Shown here: piece after piece, positions 1-11,230 of the stretch | How positions within the stretch are numbered: the first letter of the stretch is position 1 | Layout: every line of letters starts with the position of its first letter | From: Axinella damicornis | Lineage: Eukaryota > Porifera > Demospongiae > Axinellida > Axinellidae | DNA: 64,000 nt | NCBI GenBank assembly: GCA_963931865.1 | Contig: OZ007512.1 | Location: 2,523,950-2,587,949, forward strand | Direction of reading: 5' to 3' | Program-made: the position numbers and the translations under genes | The notes under the pieces: generated by a model | Told to the model about the DNA's origin: nothing | Seen by the model: only the letters and a program-made list of their open reading frames with translations | Databases searched by the model: none

Positions 1-1787
1 AGACCCATTTCTGCAATCGTCGGATGTGTTTGTGGTTTGCAATCCTGCATATCTAATCACTGAGTTCTAACTTAGCATCCCACAACAGCCATACGTGGTA
101 AGCTGAAAGTTGTCAGGGCAGCTTCAGTTTCTACAGCACTCAGGCAAGCACACAATGTGAGTGAAATGGGAGGAATAATCGTTGAAGAGACAGTTACTGC
201 ACACCTATAGAATTGTTCCCAGGCCGCATGGCACCTGGGAACGAGGCTATTGTATATTCGGAAGTGCTAACACAGAAGGTGTACAATTACGGACGTGGGC
301 ATGACCCCCATCGGTGAGCTTGGGGAAGCTCCAGGACCCTTCTGCTGCATGCCTGATATTTCCTGTTGTAGCTGCCTCAGGCACTGAGGGGTGTAATTTG
401 AATGTTGCCCACTTCTCGGCCTCTTTCATAACTTTCACAACACCGTCAAGTGACGTTTGTCGATCCTTCTCTGATGCTTTCTGCTTGGTTCGGTAGTCGA
501 GGGGATGAATTTTGAGTAGATGATCTCATAAGTTCAAGGTGCCCCCGTGATACGCTAGCTAACTGCAGACTACGCTAACTGCAGACTACAAAAAGTAGCT
601 ACAGACTACAAAAAGTAGCTGTACGCTAGACCGCCAAACACGTAACACACGCATGCTCAGTCACGTATAGTGGGTGTGGTAAGTGGGTAGGGGTGCTTCG
701 ACGAAGGGCAATCTATCTAAGGGCAGCGTGGAATGTAATCAGGGGTTAATTGAAGTTAGGCTTAAGGTTACGGGTTACAGTTTGCTATTGCGTATGCACT
801 TGCTGTTTACAGTCAACAGTGGAATGTGTGCACGACTCAGTTGGCGTCAGTATTTTTTATCGCTGAAGTAACATGCATATTAAACTGGATTTCAATTCTA
901 CGAAGAAAGGGGCAGGGCGGCTCGAAACGTTATACCGAGATAAACATCCGGTTCGTGAGATACTGCGCATTCTACTTGCCTCATTGGGCAAAAAGCGAAT
1001 GGCTTTGTGGTATGAACGACCATCACCGACGGCAGCAAATTAAGCGAACCAGCTCCGAGCTGCCCTCCAGTCGGTTGAAAACTTCCCATGGATGCTGCCA
1101 AGCTGGCCTGTTAGCCCTTTCTGATTGCAAAATCTGACGCCAAAGTTCGCCAACTCAATCTTGAACTTTGATGCCACTGCCCGTGTTGGCATGTTGTACT
1201 CAGGAGCTACGATCATACCAGCTAGAAGGTACTCATATCACTGTTATACGTCGTATTGCTGTTATCCGTGCATTATTGTCAACACAAACCGAAGAACAGA
1301 AAGAACGGGGTAGGCCTGGGAACAAGGCTAATCCAGACTAGCCTCATTTCCAGAGGAGGTTGGACACAGTCATGTGACCTACGTGCGTAGGCGAATTTGT
1401 ACGGAGGTTTACTGTACCGAATTGTGTTCTCGGTAGTCTTTACGAGTTTCTCAACAATTAATTAGGTGACATCCTTCGAAAACTCCAGTAAAAGTAGATT
1501 CCAAATATGCCGTCAACCCCATTAACGCGTTCAACAGCGCATAGTCACGTGCGCAGAAAATGTGTCCAACCTCCTCTGCATCTACCTCATTTCCAGGAAC
1601 AAGGCAACATCCAGACAACACTGAGTTGATGGTGGCTGCGGCACAATTAATGGCCACAGTCAGTGTGTGCCAACTTTTACAGCACAACCCGCTAGGCCTG
1701 AGCATACGTACACCACAGTAAATTCTGCCGGACCTGCAAATTCTGCCGGTGTGTACCATAATTTGCAGGTCTGGCAGTAGCCTCGGT

Positions 1788-1817
1788 CCCAGGCTCTCTC
1801 CTCTGGGACCGAGGCTA
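1788..1817. mobile_element. Minimal foldback MITE, Mutator-like, with 9-bp target duplication
   Basis: Thirty bases consisting almost only of two inverted arms (TAGCCTCGGTCCCAG and its complement). It is flanked on both sides by the direct repeat GTCTGGCAG (1779-1787 and 1818-1826). A 9-bp duplication is typical of Mutator-like elements; class assignment is inference because no transposase is present. Confidence 0.75.
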
Positions 1818-2028
1818 GTCTGGCAGACTGGCAACCCGGGCGCCGGACCAAGTTCTACCAACTCACGTGTCCATTCCACTTACAATTCTAGTTTCAAGGC
1901 TCGTCGCCAGCCCGCATCCATCAATGCAATGCAGCAAACCGTCTGCAAACGGTCAAACAGCAGCTGAAGTCTCATGAGAAAACCGGAAATGAATGGCGCC
2001 AGGAAATGAAAAGGCGTAGGTGTGTACG

Positions 2029-2061
2029 TGACCTTTGAACCGCCAGGCGGTTCAAAGGTCA
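2029..2061. repeat. Perfect 16-bp hairpin
   Basis: TGACCTTTGAACCGCC at 2029-2044 is followed after one base by its exact reverse complement (2046-2061). It lies 230 bases downstream of the end of the peptidase gene and could be a tiny foldback element; function unknown. Confidence 0.7.
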
Positions 2062-2291
2062 TGACGTATGGGACGTACCGCGTACCGGTCGACCCGGGAG
2101 CGTCAGTACTACATGTACCGGTACCGGCGTGGGACGTTAGTTGGTAAGCGGACATGGCGGAGTTCCACTGTAAATGACTCTGACAGCCATACCAACCAAA
2201 ACAACACCATCCATGCAAGCTATGATGAAAATACTAAACAGTCACTACTGACGGATGTCTCAGCTAGCTAGCTATAGCTACAGTGCTGTCA

Positions 2292-4427
2292 TTAGCAGTC
2301 ATAGTCCATCCATTCTGTAGACTCTGTGTTGTCGAAGACGTCAAACACTGTGGCCATCACCATCCCTCCACCAGCAGGCAGATCAATGAACTCAAAGCCA
2401 ATCATGGCATGCTCATTGTTCGCATAGGAGTGCTGGTTGAATCTGGGGTCGTTGCTGGGAGAAATCTTGATTGTATAATCCCCACTATCGCATTCATCAC
2501 CATCAGCAGTGCAGGTATAGTCTGAGTCATCCATTTCGGATAGAGTGTGGTTTTTGTTCGCTCCCTCCATGTCATAGAAACGTACTGGTTTAACGTTTCC
2601 ATCGCTGTCCCGGATGTGCAGTTCCACTCGGTTGAAAGTGAGCTGGTCTGGAGGTACGGATACGTTAACCACCGCCACACAGTCGATGTCGTCGTAGTTG
2701 GGAGTTAGGGTAACATCAACATCAAACGAGGAATAAGCATTGGCATCGTTCGGTAGGTACTTCCACGGGTTGCGGGCATCCTTCTGGTTATAGTCCATTC
2801 GTACCTCGAAGTGGAGGTGATCAAAGGTGGCCGAACCCTGAGAATATGCAACAATGTCCCCTTTGCTGACCCACTGATTTTTCTGTACTAGCGAATCTTT
2901 AATGTGGAGATAGTTGGAATAATAGCGACATTTTTTGTAGTGATTGGGGGGATGGTCGTTGTCATTTTCCTCCTCCCAGTCGTAGTGCCTGATCTAATTA
3001 GAAGAGAGAGCAAGTTACAATTCTTGAATGAACAGCCTGAGTATGTATAGCTACTGATTTGTTCCAAGGCACTAATCATTAGTCATGCAATTCGCAACCT
3101 GTAAGCTAGGTTGCTAATTGCTGTTACATTTTTATGCAAATGTTGTCTTGCTATCCAATCTGCGTTTAATAACTTCACAGCCATGCCGGATTGTTAGTGC
3201 AGTTGAGATACAGGTGACTAATAGTGATGCCAGAATTCTATCTAGCCCATGCAGCATATCAGAGATCGACTTGTATCTAGCATTAGATCAGATAGGATGC
3301 ATGTTTTCGGTGTGTAGCCTCCATTGCACCAACCAGGTGGAGTCGGTATGCTACTAGACTCCTCTGTTCATTAGATAGCTTATATTCTGCATCATGGGTC
3401 ACTACCCTATAAGCTTACCTGCACTACACCAGACTTGTATCCAGGGTGGTTTCCAGCAATTCTAACTTTTCCGCAGGCTATAGCCCGGACAGGTGTTCCC
3501 ACTGGAGTCGGGATGTCTACAGCACGATGGAAGTCGTACCTACAGAGTATAGAGAGATAATAGGTACATAACAATGCTGTGCATTGCACTGGGACTACAG
3601 GGGCAGTGCTTGGGACTGAGGGGGGATCAGGCCCTTTCCAGAAATGAACATACGCTGCTTGTGAATAAAATTATAGGGGCAGTTCTTTGATTTATGTTGA
3701 TCGCTCAAGACTTAACTGAGACAGCAGTTATTGTACATGCACGTAGCTATATTGCTGGCAGTCCTGCATCATGCAGAAGCTGTTCTACCATGCATATGCT
3801 GACAATATTTTCCGACAGAGAACAGGATAAAATGGGCACAGATGCTACATGAGGGCTCCCAATATGAGAGAATAATGCACAAAATGCAACATTTTCTTGC
3901 TTCGTGTTCGGGAAAAAATTATCTGCTGCTGTGCAGCCTTGATTTGGCATCATAGTTATCTAGCTTGGTCACAAAGAGCTTGAAGCGCTGGACTGTGGAA
4001 CTAGCTAACTAGAGGTCTCAGGTTCTAGTGAATTTCCTTTCTTCCGGTTGACTCAGCCCTGTCCCAAAACCTGAGCAAAAGGGATTTTACCTTTGTGACA
4101 TCAAACCATTGGTCCCGAGAGGCCCGGCTGTGCCTTCTCAAGGCCCCATTTTGGTAAACCCCTTGTGATAATAAAAACAACGGCATGATAATTTATTTAG
4201 ACATAATACCTTTTGTTCTCGCTGAACAACAGCCTGGGTCCAAAGGCTGAGGACTGCGCCAAGTCTACGGTTGTGGTGCCGCTAATTGGCCAGGTGCGGT
4301 CACTCCTGGTTGTGCCGAGACCGTTGGTACATGCTCCCGATGGTACAGTAACGGAACACCCCAAACACAGCTGTAGCATACAGCAGGTGGAGAGTATAGC
4401 AAGTAATCGCATTGCTGTCCTTGGCAT
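2292..4427 (-). CDS. Secreted M23-family (LytM/lysostaphin-type) metallopeptidase, 3 exons
   Basis: Exons on the minus strand are 4427-4210, 3539-3419 and 2993-2292 (stop included), 346 residues. Junctions are AG|GTATT..AG|G (phase 2) and CAG|GTAAG..AG|ATC (phase 0). A hydrophobic signal peptide (about residues 1-24) precedes the domain. Exon 2 carries the first zinc motif HRAVD (H77, D81) in the context DIPTPVGTPVRAIACGKV. Exon 3 carries the second, HLHFEVR (H172, H174), so all ligands expected of M23 peptidases are present. The family cleaves peptide cross-bridges of bacterial cell walls; a secreted animal member would be expected to act on bacteria or as a non-lytic relative (vertebrate LECT2 has this fold). 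Residues from about 190 to 346 form an acidic, probably beta-rich C-terminal region with no family I recognise. An ATG at 4412 (residue 6) is an alternative start, since the signal peptide fits either. The introns argue against bacterial contamination; origin by ancient transfer is possible but unproven. Confidence 0.85.
3962..4180 (+). mobile_element. Degenerate tRNA-derived SINE in intron 1 of the M23 gene
   Basis: The sequence GAGCTTGAAGCGCTGGACTG resembles a tRNA A-box and D/anticodon-arm region, and GGTCTCAGGTTCTAG about 35 bases later resembles a B-box. A conserved-looking body follows. It is not a functional tRNA because no cloverleaf can be completed. Confidence 0.45.
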
Positions 4428-5081
4428 TGTTCTCTCTTGGTACGTAGTTGCTCTTCTTCCTCTGTGTTCGAAAACCGTCAGTTGTTTGTGTTGTTCACAG
4501 CACAAATGTTCTCTTTTATAAGCAGAGATGCCCTATAGTAATGAATTCCTCTCTGGAGCCTCTGATCTGCTCATTTGCTCCCTCCCGTCAACCACTTTGC
4601 ATCCACAACATCCATCTACAGTTACTAAACCAGCTGAGGAATTGCCAAACTGTTACGTCATAGTGACAGAAAAACAAAGAGTGATAGCCATTATGTGCAT
4701 ACTTGCACGGCTGGGGACTTGGGTTGCTTAATTGGCGTGCAGGTGCATAAATCTACAGTTACTAAACCAGCTGAGGAATTGCCAGATATGTTATAGTGGT
4801 GCAAAAACATAATATTATGATATTATGTCCATATTACTATTGGGGACTTGGCCTGGGTTGCTTAATTGGCATGCAGCTAGGTGCATGTCTTTGGAAATGT
4901 TGCCACATCAGAAATCTCCCTCTGTAGCAAAACTAAAGACAAAGTCACTACACTCTGCACTGTCGAGTATTTGGTTGCTTAATTGGCATGCAGCCTGATG
5001 CAGGTGTGCTGATCCTCTTGCAATAGGACCTTCCCTTTGTTTCAAAACAACACATACAATCTCCAGAGAAACGATATTTGA

Positions 5082-5200
5082 TTAACTCTTTACCAACCAA
5101 TGACTGCAAAGTCGTCATGAGCTCCCATAAGCCCATAGGAATTTATATGGGGGCGTTAATACTAGGCGTTATACTTTAATACAGGGTTTTGCTTCATTCT
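5082..5200 (-). mobile_element. Truncated TTAA-type MITE (piggyBac-like)
   Basis: It begins TTAACTCTTTACCAACCA and continues as the reverse complement of the complete copies at 16422-16570 and 19002-19150. The far end has diverged and lacks the second TIR. Confidence 0.7.
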
Positions 5201-5251
5201 ATAGAGTTGATTCTTGGACTTTGACGGTAGTTCACAAACAAATTTTATTTT

Positions 5252-5372
5252 GCAACGTTTCGATCACCATCTTGTGATCTTCTTCAGGCTTACCGTCTTG
5301 TGATCTTCTTCAGGCTTACTAAGCCTGAAGAAGATCACAAGACGGCCTTATCGAAACGTTGTTATACTACAT
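5252..5372. repeat. Imperfect palindrome with CGTTTCGAT ends
   Basis: CAACGTTTCGAT ... TCTTCTTCAGGCTTA is followed by TAAGCCTGAAGAAGATC ... ATCGAAACGTTG, giving a hairpin of about 120 bases. The left arm contains an extra internal duplication of 'cttgtgatcttcttcaggctta'. It is probably a foldback element. Confidence 0.65.
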
Positions 5373-5374
5373 AG

Positions 5375-5870
5375 GTCCTCCTTTGTGTAAGGTTATATCG
5401 TGATCTTCCGTGTCCTTTGAAATGAAGACGGGAAAGATGTATGTAATGTTAGAACAAGGGATCCTCTGTATATAGCAGAAATATTATTATCATATCAGTA
5501 TCCTCAAACAATTAAGGGAAGGGTCCTATTACCTATGCCTGATCTGATATACATTATGTCAGATGTGAGGGAATGGATCAGGTTTTGAAATAACAGTCAA
5601 ACCACTCTTACAAAAAAGGAAGGGTAGTTTAGTGCACAGTGGATTCTTGCCTGTTGGGAAAAAAAACTCATTTTTCCAGCCATGGTAAAACGGCCTGGGA
5701 ACGAGGCTATGGTATAACAAAGAGATTGTTGTGTGCTGTGTGCATGTGTGAGGGTGGTGTGCATGGCATGGGGAGGTGCACGTGGAGAGGAGGAAGGGTG
5801 TGTGGATAACATTGTATAGCTACATGTGTATGGATGAAGTGAAAAGTACCAACACCATTGGTTGCCATGG
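5375..5870. repeat. Segment duplicated in inverted orientation at 20835-21310
   Basis: Landmarks occur in both places in reverse order: the AGGACCTCCCTTGTGT-type end, the 'ggaagggt' tract, the TTGTTGTGTG segment and the 'ggatgaag' end. The 5.4-kb copy also contains a TAGCCTCG-family scrap (about 5692-5712) that the other copy lacks. The second copy directly abuts the broken M23 exon copy. Confidence 0.65.
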
Positions 5871-6681
5871 CAACATAGCCCCTGTTACCATAGCAACACC
5901 ATCACTGAAGCTGTAGGGAATGAGACTGCACATACATCGAGCATCATGCATCAGCTGTGTACGCTGCAGGTATATAGGTAGGTAGCATCCCTCACTCTCA
6001 GTAGGCCTTGGTAAATTTTGCTTTTTTGTTGACCTATTTAATATGCACCTATTTTGCTTTTCATCTTACCTATTTTGCTTCTTTCATCGATAATAGCTAT
6101 TGCAGTTTGAAATCATTTTCCACGAGATTTTAAAGGTCAAGTGTACATGTAGTGTAAATAATCAAATTATGGTAGTTGCACCAAAGAGGAGGTTTTGTGT
6201 ACTCTGCTTATCTTTAAAGCCCACTACATATACCGCTTATAAATCTCTTGGAAATGTACAGTCACATCCTGACTAAGAGGATATGCAGTGAGCAAACTGA
6301 AATATGTACCTATTTTGCTTTTGTGGCTAAATTAAATATTTCCCTATTTTGCCAGCAGAATTTTCTTTTCTTTCAGCTACCTGTTTTGCTCAAATTATGC
6401 TGGCAGAATTTATCAAGGCCTATCCCTCAGGTCTCTAAATCATGTATATACAGCTAAGAGACCTGCTTGAGTCTATTGCTAGTTTAAGTAGCCTGATTGA
6501 AAACTCTCATCACTCAATAATAGCAACTGCCCTGAGCAACTGGCCTCGAGGAAATTTTAGACCATTGCATAAATGAGAACACTTAGTGGCTAATGTGCTG
6601 CAAATAACGCAGACAGCTGCCGCAGAGTTTGAACAAGAAGAGGAACAGTAACACACAATTTACGGCACTGGAAGTTGAATA

Positions 6682-9600
6682 ATAGTGCAGCGGCATAGTC
6701 AGACATACCAAACCAATCGTTCACTTTTTGATAAAAGCACCAAAATTGGTACACATATAGATTAATATACTGTGAACATTTTCAGATATTGAGGCATGTG
6801 AAATTGTGCCTGCGTCAGCCGTGTGGGCAGTTTCCAAAATGGCCACCATACAACATTACCAAATTTGGCAATGTTGTCTTAAATGATTCTTAGTGGCAAT
6901 CCTTCAACCCACGAAACACAAATTTAACACCTGACTCAGTCTCACCGAGAGAGGACTCATGCAGTGGACAGTAGCGGCTATATGCAAGAAAGAGGGAACA
7001 GCTAGGTGGGCGGGTGATCGAATAACCACTTACTACTGCTAGCTACAGCTTGCAGCTGTCTCCACAGCTAGTGTTGCTAATGTTGTGAATAATCACCTCC
7101 ATAATCGGTCGCCTGTCATTCCCATTTAAATCTGTTCTTTTGGCCATTAATTAATTGTCAATAATATTGGTACCAGCTACCACTGTTCATTGGAGGTGAG
7201 TCAGGTCAACAATGCAGTGCAGCAGTGGCAGTCAGAGCTTTCCAATGACATCACTCACTTGCTGCTGATCACATGGCAGCTTCAGGTGCACATCTGCATA
7301 TCCATACCTAGTCCTTGGGTGTTTGGGTGGAAAGGTGGCCCTTCCACCATTGTCCACTGGAAGATGTATACTTTCCCCAATAGGACACTCTATCCTGGGT
7401 GTGACTCCCCTCCCCTTTCCTATGAGTATGTTGCAAAATGTTTTGCAATATATACATACTACACCACGTGCATGAAAGTCAGTGACAGGAAAGATGAGTT
7501 CATGCAGTGGTTAGCCAGCATGTATAACTGCATACAACATTACCGTCACGATGTGAAACTAACCATTGCATGTCTAGGCATTCAAGTATGGATTTTATAC
7601 GCTTCTACCCAACAAATTAATGTGGAATGTGCATGGGATGCCTTGCCACAGTGGTTACTGCCCTGATTCGAAAACTGCAATCTTCATATTATTTCATTAT
7701 AGGCTGATTCCCAGTCCCAATGGCCTGGAGGGAGGGGTTGTCAATAATGCTCTCCCTTGTCTATATTATATCCTATGTTAAATTGAATATGTAATGGCCC
7801 TTGCTTTGTATCCCTTACTGCTCAGTATCCCTTACTGCTCAGTAGGCCATAAATGCTACCACTCATTGATCCCCTATATGCTCAATGCACTTATTGCCAG
7901 CATGAAACTGTTCTGTCTGTCTGGTTGACAGTATTGTCAAGTACAGTTTCGACACAAATAAACAATGCAATCATGTAGCCAAATATCATGTTGCTGACCT
8001 GTTGGCACAAATTTCTCCAAGTAGGAAAAAGCCCACAGTTGCAAGCCACTGTATGTATAATTGAAACCCCTGACTTTGGAGACCACAAACCTCAGATCTA
8101 GGGTAGTATAATATTATATAGCTGGCTTTCGGAAAAGGGGGGTCAGCATAGTTTGTCCAATTGCAGAGCTCATTTCCTACACACTCCATTTTCCACCACT
8201 TTGAGCTTAGGCATTCATGTGTAATGCATCGGTTTTGGTAGGCCCTTAGCATTAATTGTGTGCATGACGATTAGCTGCCAAGTGTGTCTTGCGATCGATG
8301 ATTATTTATCTGTAAGCTAAGCCATTGTTAGCTACAAAGATGTGATGGGTGTTTGGGAGATATGCTTGACGAAAAAGAGAGGCAACTGCAAGGCTATGTC
8401 ATTCCAATTGCCTGACGTAAGAATTATACTGTGCAGGTAACTAAGACAGAATGAACGGCAAATAAGTAAATGCACTATGCTTTGGCTCAGCTAGTGTTAC
8501 TGGTAGCACTGGTTGTTTTAGTGGTATTAATATCCATACCCTTACACTGCCTAGCTTCCTCACACAGCAGACGCTATATACTAATAATCCCTGGAACTAT
8601 TTATCCTGTTCCACCACCTTGCCTATCCATGCTAACTGTATGGAACCACTCTGAATGAAATTTGCCCTTAGTAGGCACAATTCCCAATGTTAGGCACAAT
8701 TCCCAATGCTATGGTGTCAAAGAGAATACCCCAAAAGACCAAGAGCATCATGTTGATCCTTCACATTTATCTGCAAGAGGAACTCCACATGCCTGGCTCA
8801 TCACATCACAGATACATTGCAGTCTGCTTGACATAATTATATACAACACCAAGATTATCCATGCCATGGTCTTATTATACACTGGAAAAAATACTCAGTT
8901 AAAATAACCCATAGAGTGGTTACCCTGGTTTCAGTGAACTCCCATGCACTGCAAACTAACCAGGTAATTGGCAGAAGATGCATACCTGACTGGTAAGTAC
9001 CATGAAGAGAATGGACAAACATGTTAACCATCAACCATTCGACAGAGTCACTCCTTCAAATTCTGTCACACTTCATAAAGCAAGGCAGCCACTCGTCTAC
9101 TATAGCTGAAGTATATAGTATGATGTGCATGAGTTAAGCTAGTTATGCATCCATCCGTTAGCTAATGTATCAATTGTTTGGTTCATTAACCAGAAATGTA
9201 ATACATCATCCGCTTGTTAGTTTGCAGTGCATGGGAGTTCACTGAAACCAGAGTCCCCACTCTATGGGTTAATTTTTTACTGAGTAATTTTTGCAGTGTA
9301 TAATCTATTATACTGTAATTGCACCGGCAATTGCCTTAATGGCATTCACACAATCATATTTTGCCCTGCTGTTTCATGCCCAACAGAACTAGGTCCTCTG
9401 GGTGGACCGGTAGCTACAAATCTGGAGCCACGTTTAGCAATGCAGAGAACACATCTCCTTTTGAATGCTATCACTGGCTCCTTTTGGACTTTAAAAATCC
9501 GAATCCAATTGATTGTCACCCAAACATACTAATTTGTACCCCAGATGTGTCCCCTGATATGAATCCCAGCAGTCAGCCCATATTTCTTGCAGGAATGCAG

Positions 9601-10057
9601 GCAGCATGTTCTTCTTAGGTGCCTATATCTTGCAGCCCCCCTCTCAAAGCATATATAGAATCCCTGCTACTAGACCTGCAAGATGCCAGTTTCTGTTCCC
9701 AGAAAGGTTCATTATAATTAATAACCGGACCGCTATGCATGTCCATTTCCAGAAATCGCTACTGTAACGTGGCACATAAACACAGAATAATTCTAGCAAG
9801 GATGGGGCAGTCACAAGTCATGGAAAAGAACCCTAAGACCCCTAAAAGTGCTATTAAAGACATTATAGTACTACATTATTCTCGTTGAATAACGCCACAT
9901 GGCGGCCATTTTGGAAGCCGCCCACCACGGCTGACGCAGGCACAATTTCACATGCCTCAATATCTAAAAATGTTCACAGTATATTAATCTATATGTGTAC
10001 CAATTTTGGTGCTTTTATCAAAAAGTGAACGATTGGTTTGATATGCCGCTGTACTAT
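6682..10057. mobile_element. Pair of 160-bp inverted repeats 3 kb apart (candidate non-autonomous transposon)
   Basis: The arm at 6682-6849 (ATAGTGCAGCGGCATA ... AAAATGGCCACCAT) is matched by its reverse complement at 9899-10057 (ATGGCGGCCATTTT ... TATGCCGCTGTACTAT). They could be the terminal repeats of one 3.4-kb element or two independent insertions. No transposase was recognised inside; the interior holds another complete MITE (8874-9304) and an unclassified 158-codon frame. Confidence 0.55.
8874..9304. mobile_element. 431-bp MITE with about 90-bp terminal inverted repeats
   Basis: ATTATACACTGGAAAAAATACT at the left is answered by the complement of TGCAGTGTATAAT at the right. The arms continue through a shared region including CCCATAGAGTGG and TTTCAGTGAACTCCCATGCA. 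The interior has no coding capacity. Confidence 0.75.
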
Positions 10058-10073
10058 AAGTTATACGTAGTTA

Positions 10074-10203
10074 TACTACCAGCTGCTGTGGTTTATCAGG
10101 AATACACGAGGCTGTTATTCAATTAGAGGCCGAGGCGCAGCCGAGGCTTCTAATTGAATAACAGCCGAGTGTGTTCCTGATAAACCACAGCAGCTGGTAG
10201 TAC
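10074..10203. repeat. Near-perfect 130-bp palindrome
   Basis: The left arm TACTACCAGCTGCTGTGGTT ... AATTAGAGGCCGAGG and the right arm form a stem of about 58 base pairs around a very short loop near 10137. It lies 600 bases upstream of the SH2 gene. A foldback element is the simplest reading. Confidence 0.8.
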
Positions 10204-10605
10204 AACTGGCTTGTACTGTGGCTTCTAAGTGCACTTCCTGAGTATACTGAACTGGCTTCTGTGTACACTAAAATGTGCTGACAAGGGTATATGGTAGTTA
10301 TACGACGGGTAGGTAGTTATACGATGGGTATAACTTCCAATTAGTGGGTTACGCTATATAAACTGTGGTCGCGTCGGCACCTTTCAACTACGTCATCACT
10401 GTAGTACAATTAGCACGTATACCCTAGCTGGGTGATCAGCTAGCTATATGCCAACTGATCCTCTATCTATTTCCATGCAACACCCCCGGCCGTGATGTGG
10501 CTATCTAGCTAGTCAAACCTGAAGCAGACTTCCTACCCTTATGTAGCTACAGTTCGTAGTTGATATGGTTAATTTCCTCTCACATGCGGCACTCCGCCCG
10601 TAATC

Positions 10606-10659
10606 TAGCCTCGTTCCCAGGCCGTTTTGGGAGGGAAAAACGGCCTGGGAACGAGGCTA
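10606..10659. mobile_element. Mutator-like foldback MITE in the SH2 gene's 5' flank
   Basis: TAGCCTCGTTCCCAGGCCGTTT and its complement form the arms. The flanking direct repeat CCCGTAATC (10597-10605, 10660-10668) is an exact 9-bp target duplication. It lies 145 bases upstream of the SH2 start codon, in the likely promoter. Confidence 0.85.
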
Positions 10660-10804
10660 CCCGTAATCGTGACGTAACCGTTCCAGATTTTACGTAAGAA
10701 TGACATCACATTGTTTACACTGATCGACCAGCGCTAGCTAGCGCTACTAATCTCTTGGCATCGCGATTGACCTCCATCACTCTCACTGACACTGTCCATC
10801 ATCC

Positions 10805-11230
10805 ATGGCAAGTTACTCTCAGAAGTACGAGTGTACTGAGTGGAAAGACTGGGTTGTGGTGTCGGAAGAGAGACCAGAGCAAAGTCCAGTTTTGAAACAG
10901 AAGTGGCGATGGTATCAGGGAAGAATGAACAGACACGTCGCAGAAGACGTGTTGTCAAAGTCAGGGAAGTTAGATGGCACGTTTCTCGTTCGTGAAAGTG
11001 ACTCCGTATCTGTCCGCAGAGACCCAGTGTTCGTAATATCAGTGATGGACAAAGGGCGAGTCCACCACCTGCCGGTAGTGCAGAGGGAAGATGGCAAGTA
11101 CACGTTAGCTGATATCCGCGGAGCAAAGGCATTTAAGTCCCTGGAGAAAATGGTAAGCCACTATCGAGGGAAGACTGTTGATCTGGAGGGAGGAGGAAGC
11201 ACAAAGCTCAAATACTTCATGGAAAACTAA
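10805..11230 (+). CDS. Intronless SH2-domain-only adaptor
   Basis: The protein has 141 residues. A single SH2 domain starts at WYQGRM (residues 37-42), contains the canonical phosphotyrosine-binding strand FLVRES (about 60-65, arginine present) and ends near YRGKTVD (about residue 126). Residues 1-36 have no recognised domain; residues 5-20 are rich in charged and aromatic residues. There is no kinase, SH3 or transmembrane segment, so it should act as a cytosolic phosphotyrosine adaptor, in architecture like small SH2-only proteins such as SH2D1A. The start is the first ATG of the frame and sits just after a short leader. No intron is needed, which is unusual for SH2 genes and could mean retro-origin; no poly-A tract or target duplication was seen to prove that. 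Confidence 0.85.
   Translation: MASYSQKYECTEWKDWVVVSEERPEQSPVLKQKWRWYQGRMNRHVAEDVLSKSGKLDGTFLVRESDSVSVRRDPVFVISVMDKGRVHHLPVVQREDGKYTLADIRGAKAFKSLEKMVSHYRGKTVDLEGGGSTKLKYFMEN

Larger units (their letters stand above)
1..2291. other. Gene-poor left edge
   Basis: No coding region with conserved domain features is visible here; the open frames are short and low in complexity or cross repeats. The stretch holds scraps of the foldback family with TIR TAGCCTCGTTCCCAG (about 210-247 and 1310-1345), one intact member (1788-1817), a short perfect hairpin (2029-2061) and a partial duplication 'agactacaaaaagtagct' near 565-625. The last 100 bases are the 3' flank of the minus-strand peptidase gene. Confidence 0.5.
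4428..10604. other. Six-kilobase repeat-rich gap without recognised genes
   Basis: Between the M23 gene and the SH2 gene I see no exon with domain support. The longest frame (7190-7666, plus, 158 codons) matches no family I recognise and sits inside a pair of long inverted repeats, so it may be mobile-element debris. The rest is foldback elements, listed separately, and AT-rich single-copy-looking DNA, for example 5900-6660, which has repeated CTATTTTGC motifs. Confidence 0.5.

Noticed and set aside
2292..4427. Bacterial contamination as the source of the M23 gene
   Set aside because: Two GT-AG introns with matching phase, a SINE in intron 1, and a duplicated exon copy elsewhere on the same animal contig.
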